Part shown: piece after piece, positions 46,257 to 53,530 of the stretch
How the letters are laid out: every line of letters starts with the position of its first letter
How positions within the stretch are numbered: the stretch's first letter is position 1
Source of the DNA: Pseudomonas fluorescens Q2-87
GTDB taxonomy: Bacteria; Pseudomonadota; Gammaproteobacteria; Pseudomonadales; Pseudomonadaceae
DNA: 64,000 nt
Assembly: GCF_000281895.1 (NCBI RefSeq)
Contig: NZ_CM001558.1
Coordinates: 6,203,684-6,267,683 of the forward strand
Direction: 5' to 3'
Notes under the pieces: model-generated
The model's database searches: none
Told to the model about the DNA's origin: nothing
What the model saw: the letters and a program-made list of their open reading frames with translations, nothing else
Program-made: the position numbers and the translations under genes

Positions 46257-47261
46257 ATGAATTCCTCGACCTACCCTGCTGCCCAGCACGTCATGGTGCT
46301 CTATACCGGCGGCACCATCGGCATGCAAGCCAGCGCCCACGGCTTGGCACCTGCATCCGGTTTCGAAGCGCGGATGCGCGACTACCTGCACAGCCAGCCC
46401 GAACTCGTCATCCCGCAATGGCGTTTTCGCGAAATGTCGCCGCTGATCGACAGCGCCAACATGACCCCGGCCTACTGGCAACAGCTGCGCGAAGCGGTGG
46501 TTGATGCTGTGGATGTGCAGGGCTGCGATAGCGTACTGATCCTGCATGGCACTGACACCCTGGCCTACAGCGCGGCGGCGATGAGTTTCCAATTGCTGGG
46601 CCTGCATGCCCGGGTCTGCTTCACCGGCTCGATGCTGCCGGCCGGCGTGACCGACAGCGATGCCTGGGAAAACCTCAGCGGCGCACTGGTCGCCCTCGGT
46701 CAAGGCCTGGCCCCGGGCGTACACCTGTACTTCCACGGTGAGCTGCTGGCGCCGACCCGTTGCGCCAAGGTGCGCAGCTTCGGCCGTCACCCGTTCAAGC
46801 GCCTGGAGCGCCAGGGCGGCGGCGTCAAAGCCTCTTCGCTGCCGGCGCAGTTGAATTACAACCAGCCCAAGCAGCTGGCCAATGTCGCGGTATTGCCGCT
46901 GTTTCCCGGCATCAGCGCTGAGATCCTCGATGGCCTGCTCGGCGGCGGTATCCAGGGCCTGGTCCTGGAGTGCTACGGCAGCGGCACCGGGCCGAGCGAC
47001 AACCCGGCGTTCCTCGCCAGCCTCGAGCGGGCGCGGGACAGCGGCGTGGTGGTGGTGGCGGTGACCCAATGCCATGAAGGCGGCGTGGAGCTGGATGTGT
47101 ACGAGGCTGGCAGCCGCTTGCGTGGCGTCGGTGTGCTGTCCGGCGGCGGCATGACGCGCGAGGCGGTGTTCGGCAAGTTGCAGGCGTTGATTGGCGCAGG
47201 GTTGCCGGTGGACGAGGTTCGGCGGTTGGTTGAGCTGGATCTGTGTGGCGAACTGAGCTGA
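46257..47261 (+). CDS. ansA: L-asparaginase (cytoplasmic type)
   Basis: Asparaginase of 334 residues with no signal peptide, so cytoplasmic (type I-like). Both catalytic threonine motifs are present: YTGGTIGM near residue 20 and HGTDTLAYSA near residue 101. It turns asparagine into aspartate, the substrate of AspA. A CGGAGAAC ribosome-binding site precedes the ATG. Family firm, subtype inferred. Confidence 0.92.
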   Translation: MNSSTYPAAQHVMVLYTGGTIGMQASAHGLAPASGFEARMRDYLHSQPELVIPQWRFREMSPLIDSANMTPAYWQQLREAVVDAVDVQGCDSVLILHGTDTLAYSAAAMSFQLLGLHARVCFTGSMLPAGVTDSDAWENLSGALVALGQGLAPGVHLYFHGELLAPTRCAKVRSFGRHPFKRLERQGGGVKASSLPAQLNYNQPKQLANVAVLPLFPGISAEILDGLLGGGIQGLVLECYGSGTGPSDNPAFLASLERARDSGVVVVAVTQCHEGGVELDVYEAGSRLRGVGVLSGGGMTREAVFGKLQALIGAGLPVDEVRRLVELDLCGELS

Positions 47262-47292
47262 CACGGCCCCGCATCAACTTGTAGTGAGGGGC

Positions 47293-47430
47293 TTTTGTGG
47301 CGAGGGAGCTTGCTCCCGCCCGGCTGCGCAGCAGTCGTAAAGCAGACAGCGCCGTTTTACCTGAATAGAGCCGGTTGCCTGTTTGGGGCTGCTGCGCAGC
47401 CCAGCGGGAGCAAGCTCCCTCGCCACAAAA
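47293..47430. repeat. REPIN of the second type
   Basis: TTGTGGCGAGGGAGCTTGCT at the left and AGCAAGCTCCCTCGCCACAA at the right are inverted copies, with an inner pair GGCTGCGCAGCAG/CTGCTGCGCAGCC. The core differs from the GCGGGCTTGCTCGCG type elsewhere, so two REP families are present. It lies between the asparaginase and AraC genes. Confidence 0.88.
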
Positions 47431-47500
47431 GCGACGTCATACCAAAGTACCCGGCACACAACTTGCTCCGTTCCCAGCCTCCCAAAGGCTGGAAACGAAC

Positions 47501-48493
47501 ATGCTTCATTCCCACCTCACCACCCTCAACGCCGTCTCCCTGGTCCTCAACACCTTCAAAAACGAAGGGCTATCCAGTGAGGCGTTGCTGGCCGGCAGCG
47601 GCATCAGCGCGGCGGACCTGAGCCGGGCCGACACGCGCATCACCACCAATCAGGAAATGCAGGTCTGCGCCAACGCCGTGGCGCTCAAGCGCGACATCGG
47701 CCTGGAACTGGGCCTGCGCATGCACGTTTCGTCCTACGGCATGCTCGGCTACGCCCTGCTCACCAGTGCCACCTTAGGTGACGCTTTGCGCCTGGCGCTG
47801 CGTTATCCGGCGTTATTGGGAACACTCTTCGACCTCAACCTGGAAGCGGACAACGAGACCGTCTGGTTCAGCGCCAGCGACTATCGCGAGAACCCGGCCC
47901 TGGCGGCGTTCAATGCCGAGTTCTGCATGGTTTCGCTGAAGGTCATCTGCAACGACCTGCTCGGCCGTGTCTTGCCGCTGCGCGCGGCGCGTTTCGAACA
48001 CCCGGCGCCCGATTACCATGGGCGCTACAAGGCGCATTTCGATTGCCCGGTTCGCTTCGACAGCATCGACAACGCTTTCGCCTTCGACCGGCACTGGCTC
48101 GAACAACCATTGCCCCTGGCCGATCCTATCACCCACCAAGCCATGGCCGAACGCTGTCGCCGGCAGAACACCGAATTCACCGGCCGCCAAGCCTGGCTAG
48201 GGCGGATCCGCCAACTGCTCGACGCCCAACTGGACGCCGCCCCCGGCCTCGACGGCCTCGCCGAACACATGAACTGCTCGGCGCGCACCTTGCGCCGGCA
48301 CCTCAAGGAGCTAGGTTGCAGTTATCAAGAACTGCTCGACGAACTGCGCTTCGAACGGGCCAAGCAGATGCTCTGCGAGGATCAATTGCCGATCTATCGG
48401 ATTGCCGAAAGGCTGGGCTTCAGTGAAACAGCCAGCTTTCGCCATGCTTTCGTGCGCTGGAGCGGGGTGGCGCCGAGTCAGTTCAGGTCCTGA
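47501..48493 (+). CDS. AraC-family transcriptional regulator
   Basis: AraC-type regulator of 330 residues. The ATG at 47501 is chosen because an in-frame start at 47375 would translate through the REPIN. The N-terminal half is the arabinose-binding-like sensor seen in OruR/ArgR-type regulators. The C-terminal half has two helix-turn-helices (CSARTLRRHLKELGCS and IYRIAERLGFSETASFRHAF). The target is unknown; no catabolic genes lie immediately beside it. Confidence 0.9.
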   Translation: MLHSHLTTLNAVSLVLNTFKNEGLSSEALLAGSGISAADLSRADTRITTNQEMQVCANAVALKRDIGLELGLRMHVSSYGMLGYALLTSATLGDALRLALRYPALLGTLFDLNLEADNETVWFSASDYRENPALAAFNAEFCMVSLKVICNDLLGRVLPLRAARFEHPAPDYHGRYKAHFDCPVRFDSIDNAFAFDRHWLEQPLPLADPITHQAMAERCRRQNTEFTGRQAWLGRIRQLLDAQLDAAPGLDGLAEHMNCSARTLRRHLKELGCSYQELLDELRFERAKQMLCEDQLPIYRIAERLGFSETASFRHAFVRWSGVAPSQFRS

Positions 48494-48534
48494 ACCTGCT
48501 GGGCAAACACCGCTTTCATGTACAACACCAACCC

Positions 48535-48667
48535 CTGTGGCGAGGGAGTTTGCTCCCGCTGGGTGGCGAAGCCGCCCCAAAAAGTCCTGACGCATGCCTC
48601 CAAGCACACCACATCACCGGTCTACGACGGCTGCGCCGCCGAGCGGGAGCAAGCTCCCTCGCCACGG
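48535..48667. repeat. REPIN (second type), left part of direct repeat A
   Basis: Inverted arms TGTGGCGAGGGAGTTTGCTC and GAGCGGGAGCAAGCTCCCTC, continuing into CGCCAC, with inner GGCGAAGCCGCC and GGCTGCGCCGCC. It is almost identical to the element at 49988. Confidence 0.88.
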
Positions 48668-48834
48668 GTCCCAGTGCGTTATGGATGCTTTGTTTATTCT
48701 CCTTCCGCCGCCCTTCGCCCAACCCACGCACTCTTGCGCCATTGCCTACAACTACGCCAGAAGCCGCCGGCTTGTGCGCCTTGCTCCCGGATTCTATCGT
48801 TTCCCTGCCACTGCCCATCAGTGGTCGGGCTTAG
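48535..48834 (+). repeat. 300-bp direct repeat, copy A
   Basis: This REPIN plus about 165 bp of unique sequence recurs at 49988-50287 in the same orientation. The similarity stops abruptly after CAGTGGTCGGGCTT. Shared landmarks include TTGCGCCATTGCCTACAACT and ATCGTTTCCCTGCCACTG. A hairpin CCACTG-CCCAT-CAGTGG lies at 48808-48824. The remaining 100 bp up to the next gene is unique and can fold through TGCTGGCGA/TCGCTAGCA. This fills the 443-bp gap after the AraC gene. Confidence 0.85.
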
Positions 48835-48936
48835 TAGTCATTGCTGGCGAACCGGGTGCCGGACAACGTTGAGCCTCGCTAGCAGGGTCTCGGTGCACAG
48901 AAGGGCGACAAATTCGCTGAAACCAAGGATTGAGAA

Positions 48937-49476
48937 GTGGCAAGAGTTTCACGGCGCAAATATGAGGAGTGGAGAGCTTATGCCAATGCTGCCCGCACAG
49001 CTTCCAATGAGCTATTGGCATTGCTAGCGCAAGAATCAGCAGATCCTGAACGAGCAGGTGAGGTTGATTTCGCACTGGTGCGCTTCGGATACATCGATAC
49101 TCGCGCACTCGAACAATTTGATCTATGGGAGTCAGACCATGGTTTCCCCTGGCATGATTCTCCGGGGATCATCAAAAGCGATGCCCGGCATCTCGATCTC
49201 GCGCTATGGTACGGGGACTTACTGTGTGGCCTATGCTTCGCCACGCCCAGCGGCAAACGCGCTGTTGTGCGAATCAAATTACTGGAGGGGCATCCCAAAC
49301 GGGAGGATCGCCCGCATCCTTTAAAGAGAAGAGTCATAGAACTTTGCGTGCTTGCCGTTACTCAGTATTGCAAGATCATCGGAGCGGAACTCATTGAAAT
49401 CGATAGCCCACTGCCCGGAGCAGTCCCGGTATACGTCGAGAACGAGTTCCAGATGGTAAACGGCGCCTTGTGTTGA
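48937..49476 (+). CDS. Unrecognised protein with a GNAT-like C-terminal pattern
   Basis: Protein of 179 residues starting with GTG at 48937, 8 bp after a good AAGGA site. The N-terminal 35 residues are basic and helical (RRKYEEWRAYANAART). The C-terminal part (about 85-175) has two beta strands (LCGLCFATPSGK, AVVRIKLLEG), a long helix (VIELCVLAVTQYCKIIG) and a final strand-turn (IEIDSP, VYVENEFQM). This order resembles the end of a GNAT acetyltransferase fold, but the acetyl-CoA loop is not evident. I do not recognise a family. It lies between two 300-bp direct repeats with a small basic gene 41 bp downstream, which suggests an acquired two-gene module. Confidence 0.7.
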   Translation: MARVSRRKYEEWRAYANAARTASNELLALLAQESADPERAGEVDFALVRFGYIDTRALEQFDLWESDHGFPWHDSPGIIKSDARHLDLALWYGDLLCGLCFATPSGKRAVVRIKLLEGHPKREDRPHPLKRRVIELCVLAVTQYCKIIGAELIEIDSPLPGAVPVYVENEFQMVNGALC

Positions 49477-49517
49477 CTCTTGATGAGTAATAGCATCATT
49501 TCAGAGGTGATCGAAAA

Positions 49518-49730
49518 ATGAGCAAATTGAAAGCAACCCAAAGCGGTAAGGCCGGCAAGCACAAAGGGCAAGACACCTTTGGCTGCTTGTACGTGCGCGG
49601 CTTGCGCAAAGCTCGTGTGACTAGCTCGATGGATCTGCGGATGCTCGACCGCATCCGTCGTGGTTCGTCCGATGAGCCAGAGGGTGCGCTCGCTGGTTCG
49701 CGTCAGACCAAGCTTTCCGCCAGTGCGTAA
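49518..49730 (+). CDS. Small basic protein of unknown function, second gene of the module
   Basis: Protein of 70 residues with an AGAGGTGATC site before the ATG. It is Lys/Arg-rich at the start (MSKLKATQSGKAGKHKGQD) and has a short helical RMLDRIRRG segment. No domain is recognised. It is followed 22 bp later by a strong terminator and is likely co-transcribed with the upstream gene. It could be a nucleic-acid-binding partner or an antitoxin, but nothing in the sequence proves it. Confidence 0.65.
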   Translation: MSKLKATQSGKAGKHKGQDTFGCLYVRGLRKARVTSSMDLRMLDRIRRGSSDEPEGALAGSRQTKLSASA

Positions 49731-49752
49731 GACCAAGACAAAGTGAGAACTG

Positions 49753-49775
49753 GGCGACCTTGGTCGCCTTTTTTG
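49753..49775 (+). terminator. Intrinsic terminator of the two-gene module
   Basis: Stem GGCGACC / GGTCGCC around a two-base loop, followed by six T. Confidence 0.9.
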
Positions 49776-49802
49776 TGTTTGTCCGGTGACGGCGAATAGC
49801 TC

Positions 49803-49957
49803 TGCCCGCCAATCTCACCGAAACCCTGGCATCTGCCGATGCGGTGGTCAACGAACTGCCTCCGAGCTGGAAGGCTCCCGCCGCTCCATCTCCCTCGGCA
49901 TCCAGCAACTGATCGAACTGAGTTCATTGTTGGCAAACCGTGCAACTGGATAACGTC
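49803..49957 (+). pseudogene. Decayed 3' fragment of a DUF6124-type gene
   Basis: About 155 bp that align by eye with 50694-50846 of the intact DUF6124 gene. Shared blocks include GAAACCCT, GGAAGGCTCCCGCCG, CAACTGATCGAACTGAG and CTGGATAACGTC. Two one-base indels destroy the frame: one lost in GAACTGCC, one gained before CTGGATAACG. The 5' half of the gene is missing; the match begins right after the module terminator. It marks the site where an older DUF6124 copy was replaced or truncated. Confidence 0.85.
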
Positions 49958-49987
49958 TATCCACTATACCCGCTACACCCTCAATCC

Positions 49988-50118
49988 CGTGGCGAGGGAG
50001 CTTGCTCCCGCTGGGTGGCGAAGCCGCCCCAAAAAGTCCTGACGCTGGCTTCCAGACACACCGCAGCAACCGGTCTGCGTCGGCTGCGCCGTCGAGCGGG
50101 AGCAAGCTCCCTCGCCAC
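49988..50118. repeat. REPIN (second type), left part of direct repeat B
   Basis: Inverted arms CGTGGCGAGGGAGCTTGCTC and GAGCGGGAGCAAGCTCCCTC with continuation into CGCCACG. Nearly identical to the element at 48535. Confidence 0.88.
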
Positions 50119-50287
50119 GAGTCCCAGTGCATTACGGATGCCTTGTTTATTCTCTCTCCGCCACGCTTCCGACAAGCCACACATCCTTGCGCCATTGCCT
50201 ACAACTACGCCAGAATCCGCCGGCTTGTGCGCCTTGCCCCCGGGCCCTATCGTTTCCCTGCCACTGCTCACCAGTGGTCGGGCTTGG
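49988..50287 (+). repeat. 300-bp direct repeat, copy B
   Basis: Second copy of the repeat at 48535-48834, same length and orientation, with scattered substitutions. The hairpin CCACTG-CTCAC-CAGTGG at 50261-50277 keeps its stem while the loop differs from copy A, hinting at a conserved structure. It lies upstream of the intact DUF6124 gene. Confidence 0.85.
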
Positions 50288-50339
50288 CGGCCCGGTACAC
50301 GAAAGGCGCATAGCCCCTCAATGTGATTGCGATGCCTCT

Positions 50340-50492
50340 AGCATTAGCAGTCCCATGTTATGGCGGGTTGCGCAAGGATCCCTTCGGGGATGCCGGGTTC
50401 CTTTCGTTCCGGTCCGCCAACCTTGTGTAATCCGTCACCCCATCTGCTTGGCGGCAGACGGTGATGGTGCCTCTTACGAAAGGAGCTCCACC
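50340..50492 (+). promoter_or_regulatory. Structured leader of the DUF6124 gene
   Basis: The region before the ATG can fold into several hairpins: GATCCC-TTCG-GGGAT near 50378-50392, an outer GGCGG...CCGCC pair around it, and TCTGC...GCAGA near 50442-50457. CCT at 50470-50472 faces the AAGGAG ribosome-binding site. It may be a regulatory leader RNA; this is a hand-made fold. Confidence 0.4.
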
Positions 50493-50849
50493 ATGTTCAA
50501 ACCTACACCTAATCCGCCGGAGGCGGCCCCCACTCCTTCGCAAACCAAATCCAAAACCAAAAAGCTCGACGAAGCTGCCGAGCGTGCCCTGGATTTCTAT
50601 CTGTCGCCGAAAACAAAACCTGAAGACTCGACCAAACCAGGCCAGCTCTTCACCGTCATAAAAGACATCGACAACGAAATCCTCCTGACCAACCTCAGCG
50701 AAACCCTCGCTTCAGCCGATGCGATGGTCAACGACCTTGCCTTCGAACTGGAAGGCTCCCGCCGTCACGTTGCCCTAGGCATCCTGCAACTGATCGAACT
50801 GAGCTCATTACTGGCGAACCGAGCGCTGGATAACGTCGACCCACGCTAA
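50493..50849 (+). CDS. DUF6124 (formerly DUF3077-like) family protein
   Basis: Small acidic protein of 118 residues from the ATG at 50493, with AAAGGAG upstream. The N-terminus is Pro/Thr-rich and disordered. The second half (FTVIKDIDNEILLTNLSETL, SADAMVNDLAFELEG and a helical LQLIELSSLLANRALD end) is the family pattern seen in many Pseudomonas genomes. Function unknown; sometimes found in several copies, and here a degraded copy lies 550 bp upstream. Confidence 0.82.
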   Translation: MFKPTPNPPEAAPTPSQTKSKTKKLDEAAERALDFYLSPKTKPEDSTKPGQLFTVIKDIDNEILLTNLSETLASADAMVNDLAFELEGSRRHVALGILQLIELSSLLANRALDNVDPR

Positions 50850-50864
50850 CCGCAACACCACCAA

Positions 50865-50998
50865 CCTGTGGTGAGGGGATTTATCCCCGCTGGGCTGCGC
50901 AGCAGCCCCAAAAAGGCTGACGCACGCTTCCAGGCACACCGCATCACCCGGTCTGCGACGGCTGCGCCGCCGAGCGGGAGCAAGCTCCCTCGCCACAG
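50865..50998. repeat. REPIN (second type), third copy at this locus
   Basis: CTGTGGTGAGGGGATTTATC at the left (a diverged arm) pairs imperfectly with GAGCGGGAGCAAGCTCCCTC at the right, inner GGCTGCGCAGCAG and GGCTGCGCCGCC. The remaining 180 bp up to 51181 hold the promoter of the deacetylase gene; no further element is seen. Confidence 0.8.
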
Positions 50999-51181
50999 GT
51001 TGCCGGCAGCCGTACAAGCATCGTCTATGCCCCAACCCCGCGCACACCCGCGCCAACAAGGGGCGATTTACGGTCAAATCTTTTGGCCGTTTTGATCCCC
51101 TTTTGGCCTCTCCCGTCGTTCTCTGAAACTGCGCGTGCCGCAAGACTGTGGCTGAACGGATCAGCCCTGCGGAGAACAACA

Positions 51182-52213
51182 ATGCTGACGATCTACTCAG
51201 ACGATCACCACCTGCACCACGGACGCTGCGAGTTAATGGACGGGCAACTGATGCCCTGCTTCGAAATGCCGTCCCGGGCCGATCATGTGTTGGCTAGGGT
51301 CAAGACTCAGGCACTGGGGCCAGTGGAGGCGCCGCAGGATTTCGGCCTCGCGCCGATCCAGCGTATCCACAGCGCGGCGTACCTGGAATTCTTCAAAGGG
51401 GCCTGGGATCGCTGGGCGGCACACCACCGTGACGGCGATTTGCTGCCCTTCACCTGGCCAGCGCGGACCCTGCGCGCGGTCATTCCGAAAAGCTTGCACG
51501 GCCAACTCGGCTATTACAGCTTCGACGGCGGCGCGCCGATTACCGCTGGCACGTGGCAAGCGGCCTACAGCGCAACGCAGGTCGCCCTCACCGCCCAGGC
51601 TGAAATCCAGCGCGGCGCCCGCAGTGCCTTTGCCCTGTGCCGACCGCCGGGACACCACGCCGCCAGCGACTTGATGGGCGGTTATTGCTACCTCAACAAC
51701 GCCGCCATCGCCGCCCAAGCGTTCCTCGACCAAGGCCATAGAAAAGTCGCGATCCTCGACGTCGATTACCACCACGGCAACGGCACCCAATCGATTTTCT
51801 ACGAACGCAGCGACGTGTTGTTCGCCTCGATCCACGGTCATCCGGAATTCGAATTTCCGTTCTTCCTCGGCTACGCCGACGAGCGCGGTGAAGGCGTCGG
51901 CGAGGGTTTCAATTTCAACTACCCTTTGCCCGCAGGTTCAGGTTGGGACACCTGGAGCGCCGCGCTGGAGCAAGCCTGCGCTGAAATCCAGGGCTACGAC
52001 GCCGATGTCATCGTCGTGTCCCTGGGCGTGGACACTTTCAAGGACGACCCCATCTCGCAATTCAAGCTCGACAGCCCGGATTACCTGGCGATGGGCAAGC
52101 GCATCGCGGCGCTTGGCAAGCCGACGCTGTTCGTGATGGAAGGCGGCTACGCGGTGGCAGAAATCGGCGTAAATGCGGTGAACGTTCTCGAAGGTTTTCA
52201 AAGCGCCCAATGA
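51182..52213 (+). CDS. aphA: Acetylpolyamine amidohydrolase (class II histone-deacetylase fold)
   Basis: Zinc-dependent deacetylase of 343 residues that removes acetyl groups from acetylated polyamines such as acetylputrescine. The ATG at 51182 follows a CGGAGAAC site. Diagnostic motifs are RPPGHHAASDLMGGYCYLNN (His pair near residue 158) and ILDVDYHHGNGTQ, with zinc ligands Asp and His. The polyamine-binding protein 12 bp downstream supports this substrate; P. aeruginosa pairs AphA with a similar binding protein. The symbol rests on that analogy. Confidence 0.88.
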   Translation: MLTIYSDDHHLHHGRCELMDGQLMPCFEMPSRADHVLARVKTQALGPVEAPQDFGLAPIQRIHSAAYLEFFKGAWDRWAAHHRDGDLLPFTWPARTLRAVIPKSLHGQLGYYSFDGGAPITAGTWQAAYSATQVALTAQAEIQRGARSAFALCRPPGHHAASDLMGGYCYLNNAAIAAQAFLDQGHRKVAILDVDYHHGNGTQSIFYERSDVLFASIHGHPEFEFPFFLGYADERGEGVGEGFNFNYPLPAGSGWDTWSAALEQACAEIQGYDADVIVVSLGVDTFKDDPISQFKLDSPDYLAMGKRIAALGKPTLFVMEGGYAVAEIGVNAVNVLEGFQSAQ

Positions 52214-52224
52214 GGAATAACAGC

Positions 52225-53325
52225 ATGAAAAGAATCAAGCGTTTAATGGCTCCGGCCCTGTGCGCCACCCTGCTTTGCGGCGCTGCCCAGGCCGAAGAGC
52301 GCACCTTGCGTGTCTACAACTGGTTCGACTACATCACGCCCAAGGCGCTGGAAGATTTCAAGGCGCAGAACAGCCAGGTCAAGCTGGTCTATGACATCTT
52401 CGACACCAACGAGGCCCTGGAAGCCAAGCTGTTGACGGGCAATTCCGGCTACGACGTGGTGGTGCCGTCCAACGTGTTCCTGGCCAAGCAGATCGAAGCC
52501 GGCGTGTTCCAACCTCTGGATCGCAGCAAGTTACCTAACTGGAACCACCTCGATCCCAAGCTGATGAAACTGATCGAGGCCAACGACCCGGGCAACAAAT
52601 TTGCCGTGCCCTATATGTACGGCACCATTCTGATCGGCTTCAATCCGGACAAGGTCAAGGCGGCCCTGGGTGACAACGCGCCGGTAGACAGCTGGGACCT
52701 GATCTTCAAGGAAGAGAACATCAGCAAGCTCAAGCAGTGCGGCGTGGCGTTGCTCGACTCGCCTTCGGAAATCCTGCCGCTGGCCTTGCAGCACTTGGGC
52801 CTGGACCCCAACAGCAAGAAACCGGCGGACTACGCCAAGGCCGAAGCGCTGCTGCTGAAGATCCGTCCGCACATCGCCTATTTCCATTCGTCCAAGTACA
52901 TGGCCGACATCGCCAACGGCGATATCTGCGTGGCGGTGGGCTACTCCGGCAGCTTTTCCCAGGCGGCCAACCGGGCCAAGGAAGCCAAGAACGGCGTGAA
53001 GGTCGACATGCGTCTGCCCAAGGAAGGCGCGCCGATCTGGTTCGACATGCTCGCCATTCCCAAAGGCGCGAAAAACCCGGACGACGCCTACACCTTCATC
53101 AACTATTTGCTGCAACCTCAGGTGATCGCGCCGGTCAGCGATTTTGTCGGCTATCCCAACCCAAACAAAGACGCCACCGAAATGGTCGACCCGGCGATCC
53201 GCAGCAACCCCAACCTGTACCCGACCGAGGCCGCCATGGCCACGTTGTATACCTTACAACCCTTGCCAAGGGACGCCGAGCGGGCGCGGACACGAGCCTG
53301 GACCCGGATCAAGTCCGGGCAATAA
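52225..53325 (+). CDS. Polyamine ABC transporter substrate-binding protein (PotF/SpuD-like)
   Basis: Periplasmic binding protein of 366 residues. The ATG at 52225 has GAGGAATA just upstream; an earlier ATG at 52210 overlaps the previous stop. A signal peptide (MKRIKRLMAPALCATLLCGA) is followed by the diagnostic LRVYNWFDYITPKALEDF. YDVVVPSN and GAPIWFDMLAIP are typical of PotF-like proteins. No permease or ATPase genes lie beside it, so it must use a transporter encoded elsewhere or act as a sensor. Confidence 0.92.
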   Translation: MKRIKRLMAPALCATLLCGAAQAEERTLRVYNWFDYITPKALEDFKAQNSQVKLVYDIFDTNEALEAKLLTGNSGYDVVVPSNVFLAKQIEAGVFQPLDRSKLPNWNHLDPKLMKLIEANDPGNKFAVPYMYGTILIGFNPDKVKAALGDNAPVDSWDLIFKEENISKLKQCGVALLDSPSEILPLALQHLGLDPNSKKPADYAKAEALLLKIRPHIAYFHSSKYMADIANGDICVAVGYSGSFSQAANRAKEAKNGVKVDMRLPKEGAPIWFDMLAIPKGAKNPDDAYTFINYLLQPQVIAPVSDFVGYPNPNKDATEMVDPAIRSNPNLYPTEAAMATLYTLQPLPRDAERARTRAWTRIKSGQ

Positions 53326-53530
53326 ATACGCCCCGGCGTGCACAACCCTGTAGCCAGGGGGCTTTTCCCTTGGCACAGGGCTTGTCTGTCGATTGAACGC
53401 TCGGCTCAGCCCCAACGACCTCCTCGGCATATACATAGTTACCACCTTCCCTGTCGCGCCGCGCCCTAGCATGGCGTTCCCGAAGCGTTCGCTTGCGGGA
53501 TTGCCTATATCGCGAGACAGGAAGACTCAG

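Noticed and set aside
44697..47264. 855-codon open frame on the minus strand opposite the symporter and asparaginase genes
   Set aside because: Spans two well-identified genes and their intergenic space. Its composition (Gln, His, Ala, Val) is typical of shadow frames in Pseudomonas.
48535..51000. CRISPR array
   Set aside because: The repeats are long, few and palindromic (REPINs), with genes between them; no short regular spacer pattern is present.
53371..53386. Sigma-54 promoter for the large toxin gene
   Set aside because: TGGCAC and TTG are well spaced, but the conserved GC of the -12 element reads GT; kept only as a remark, not as a feature.
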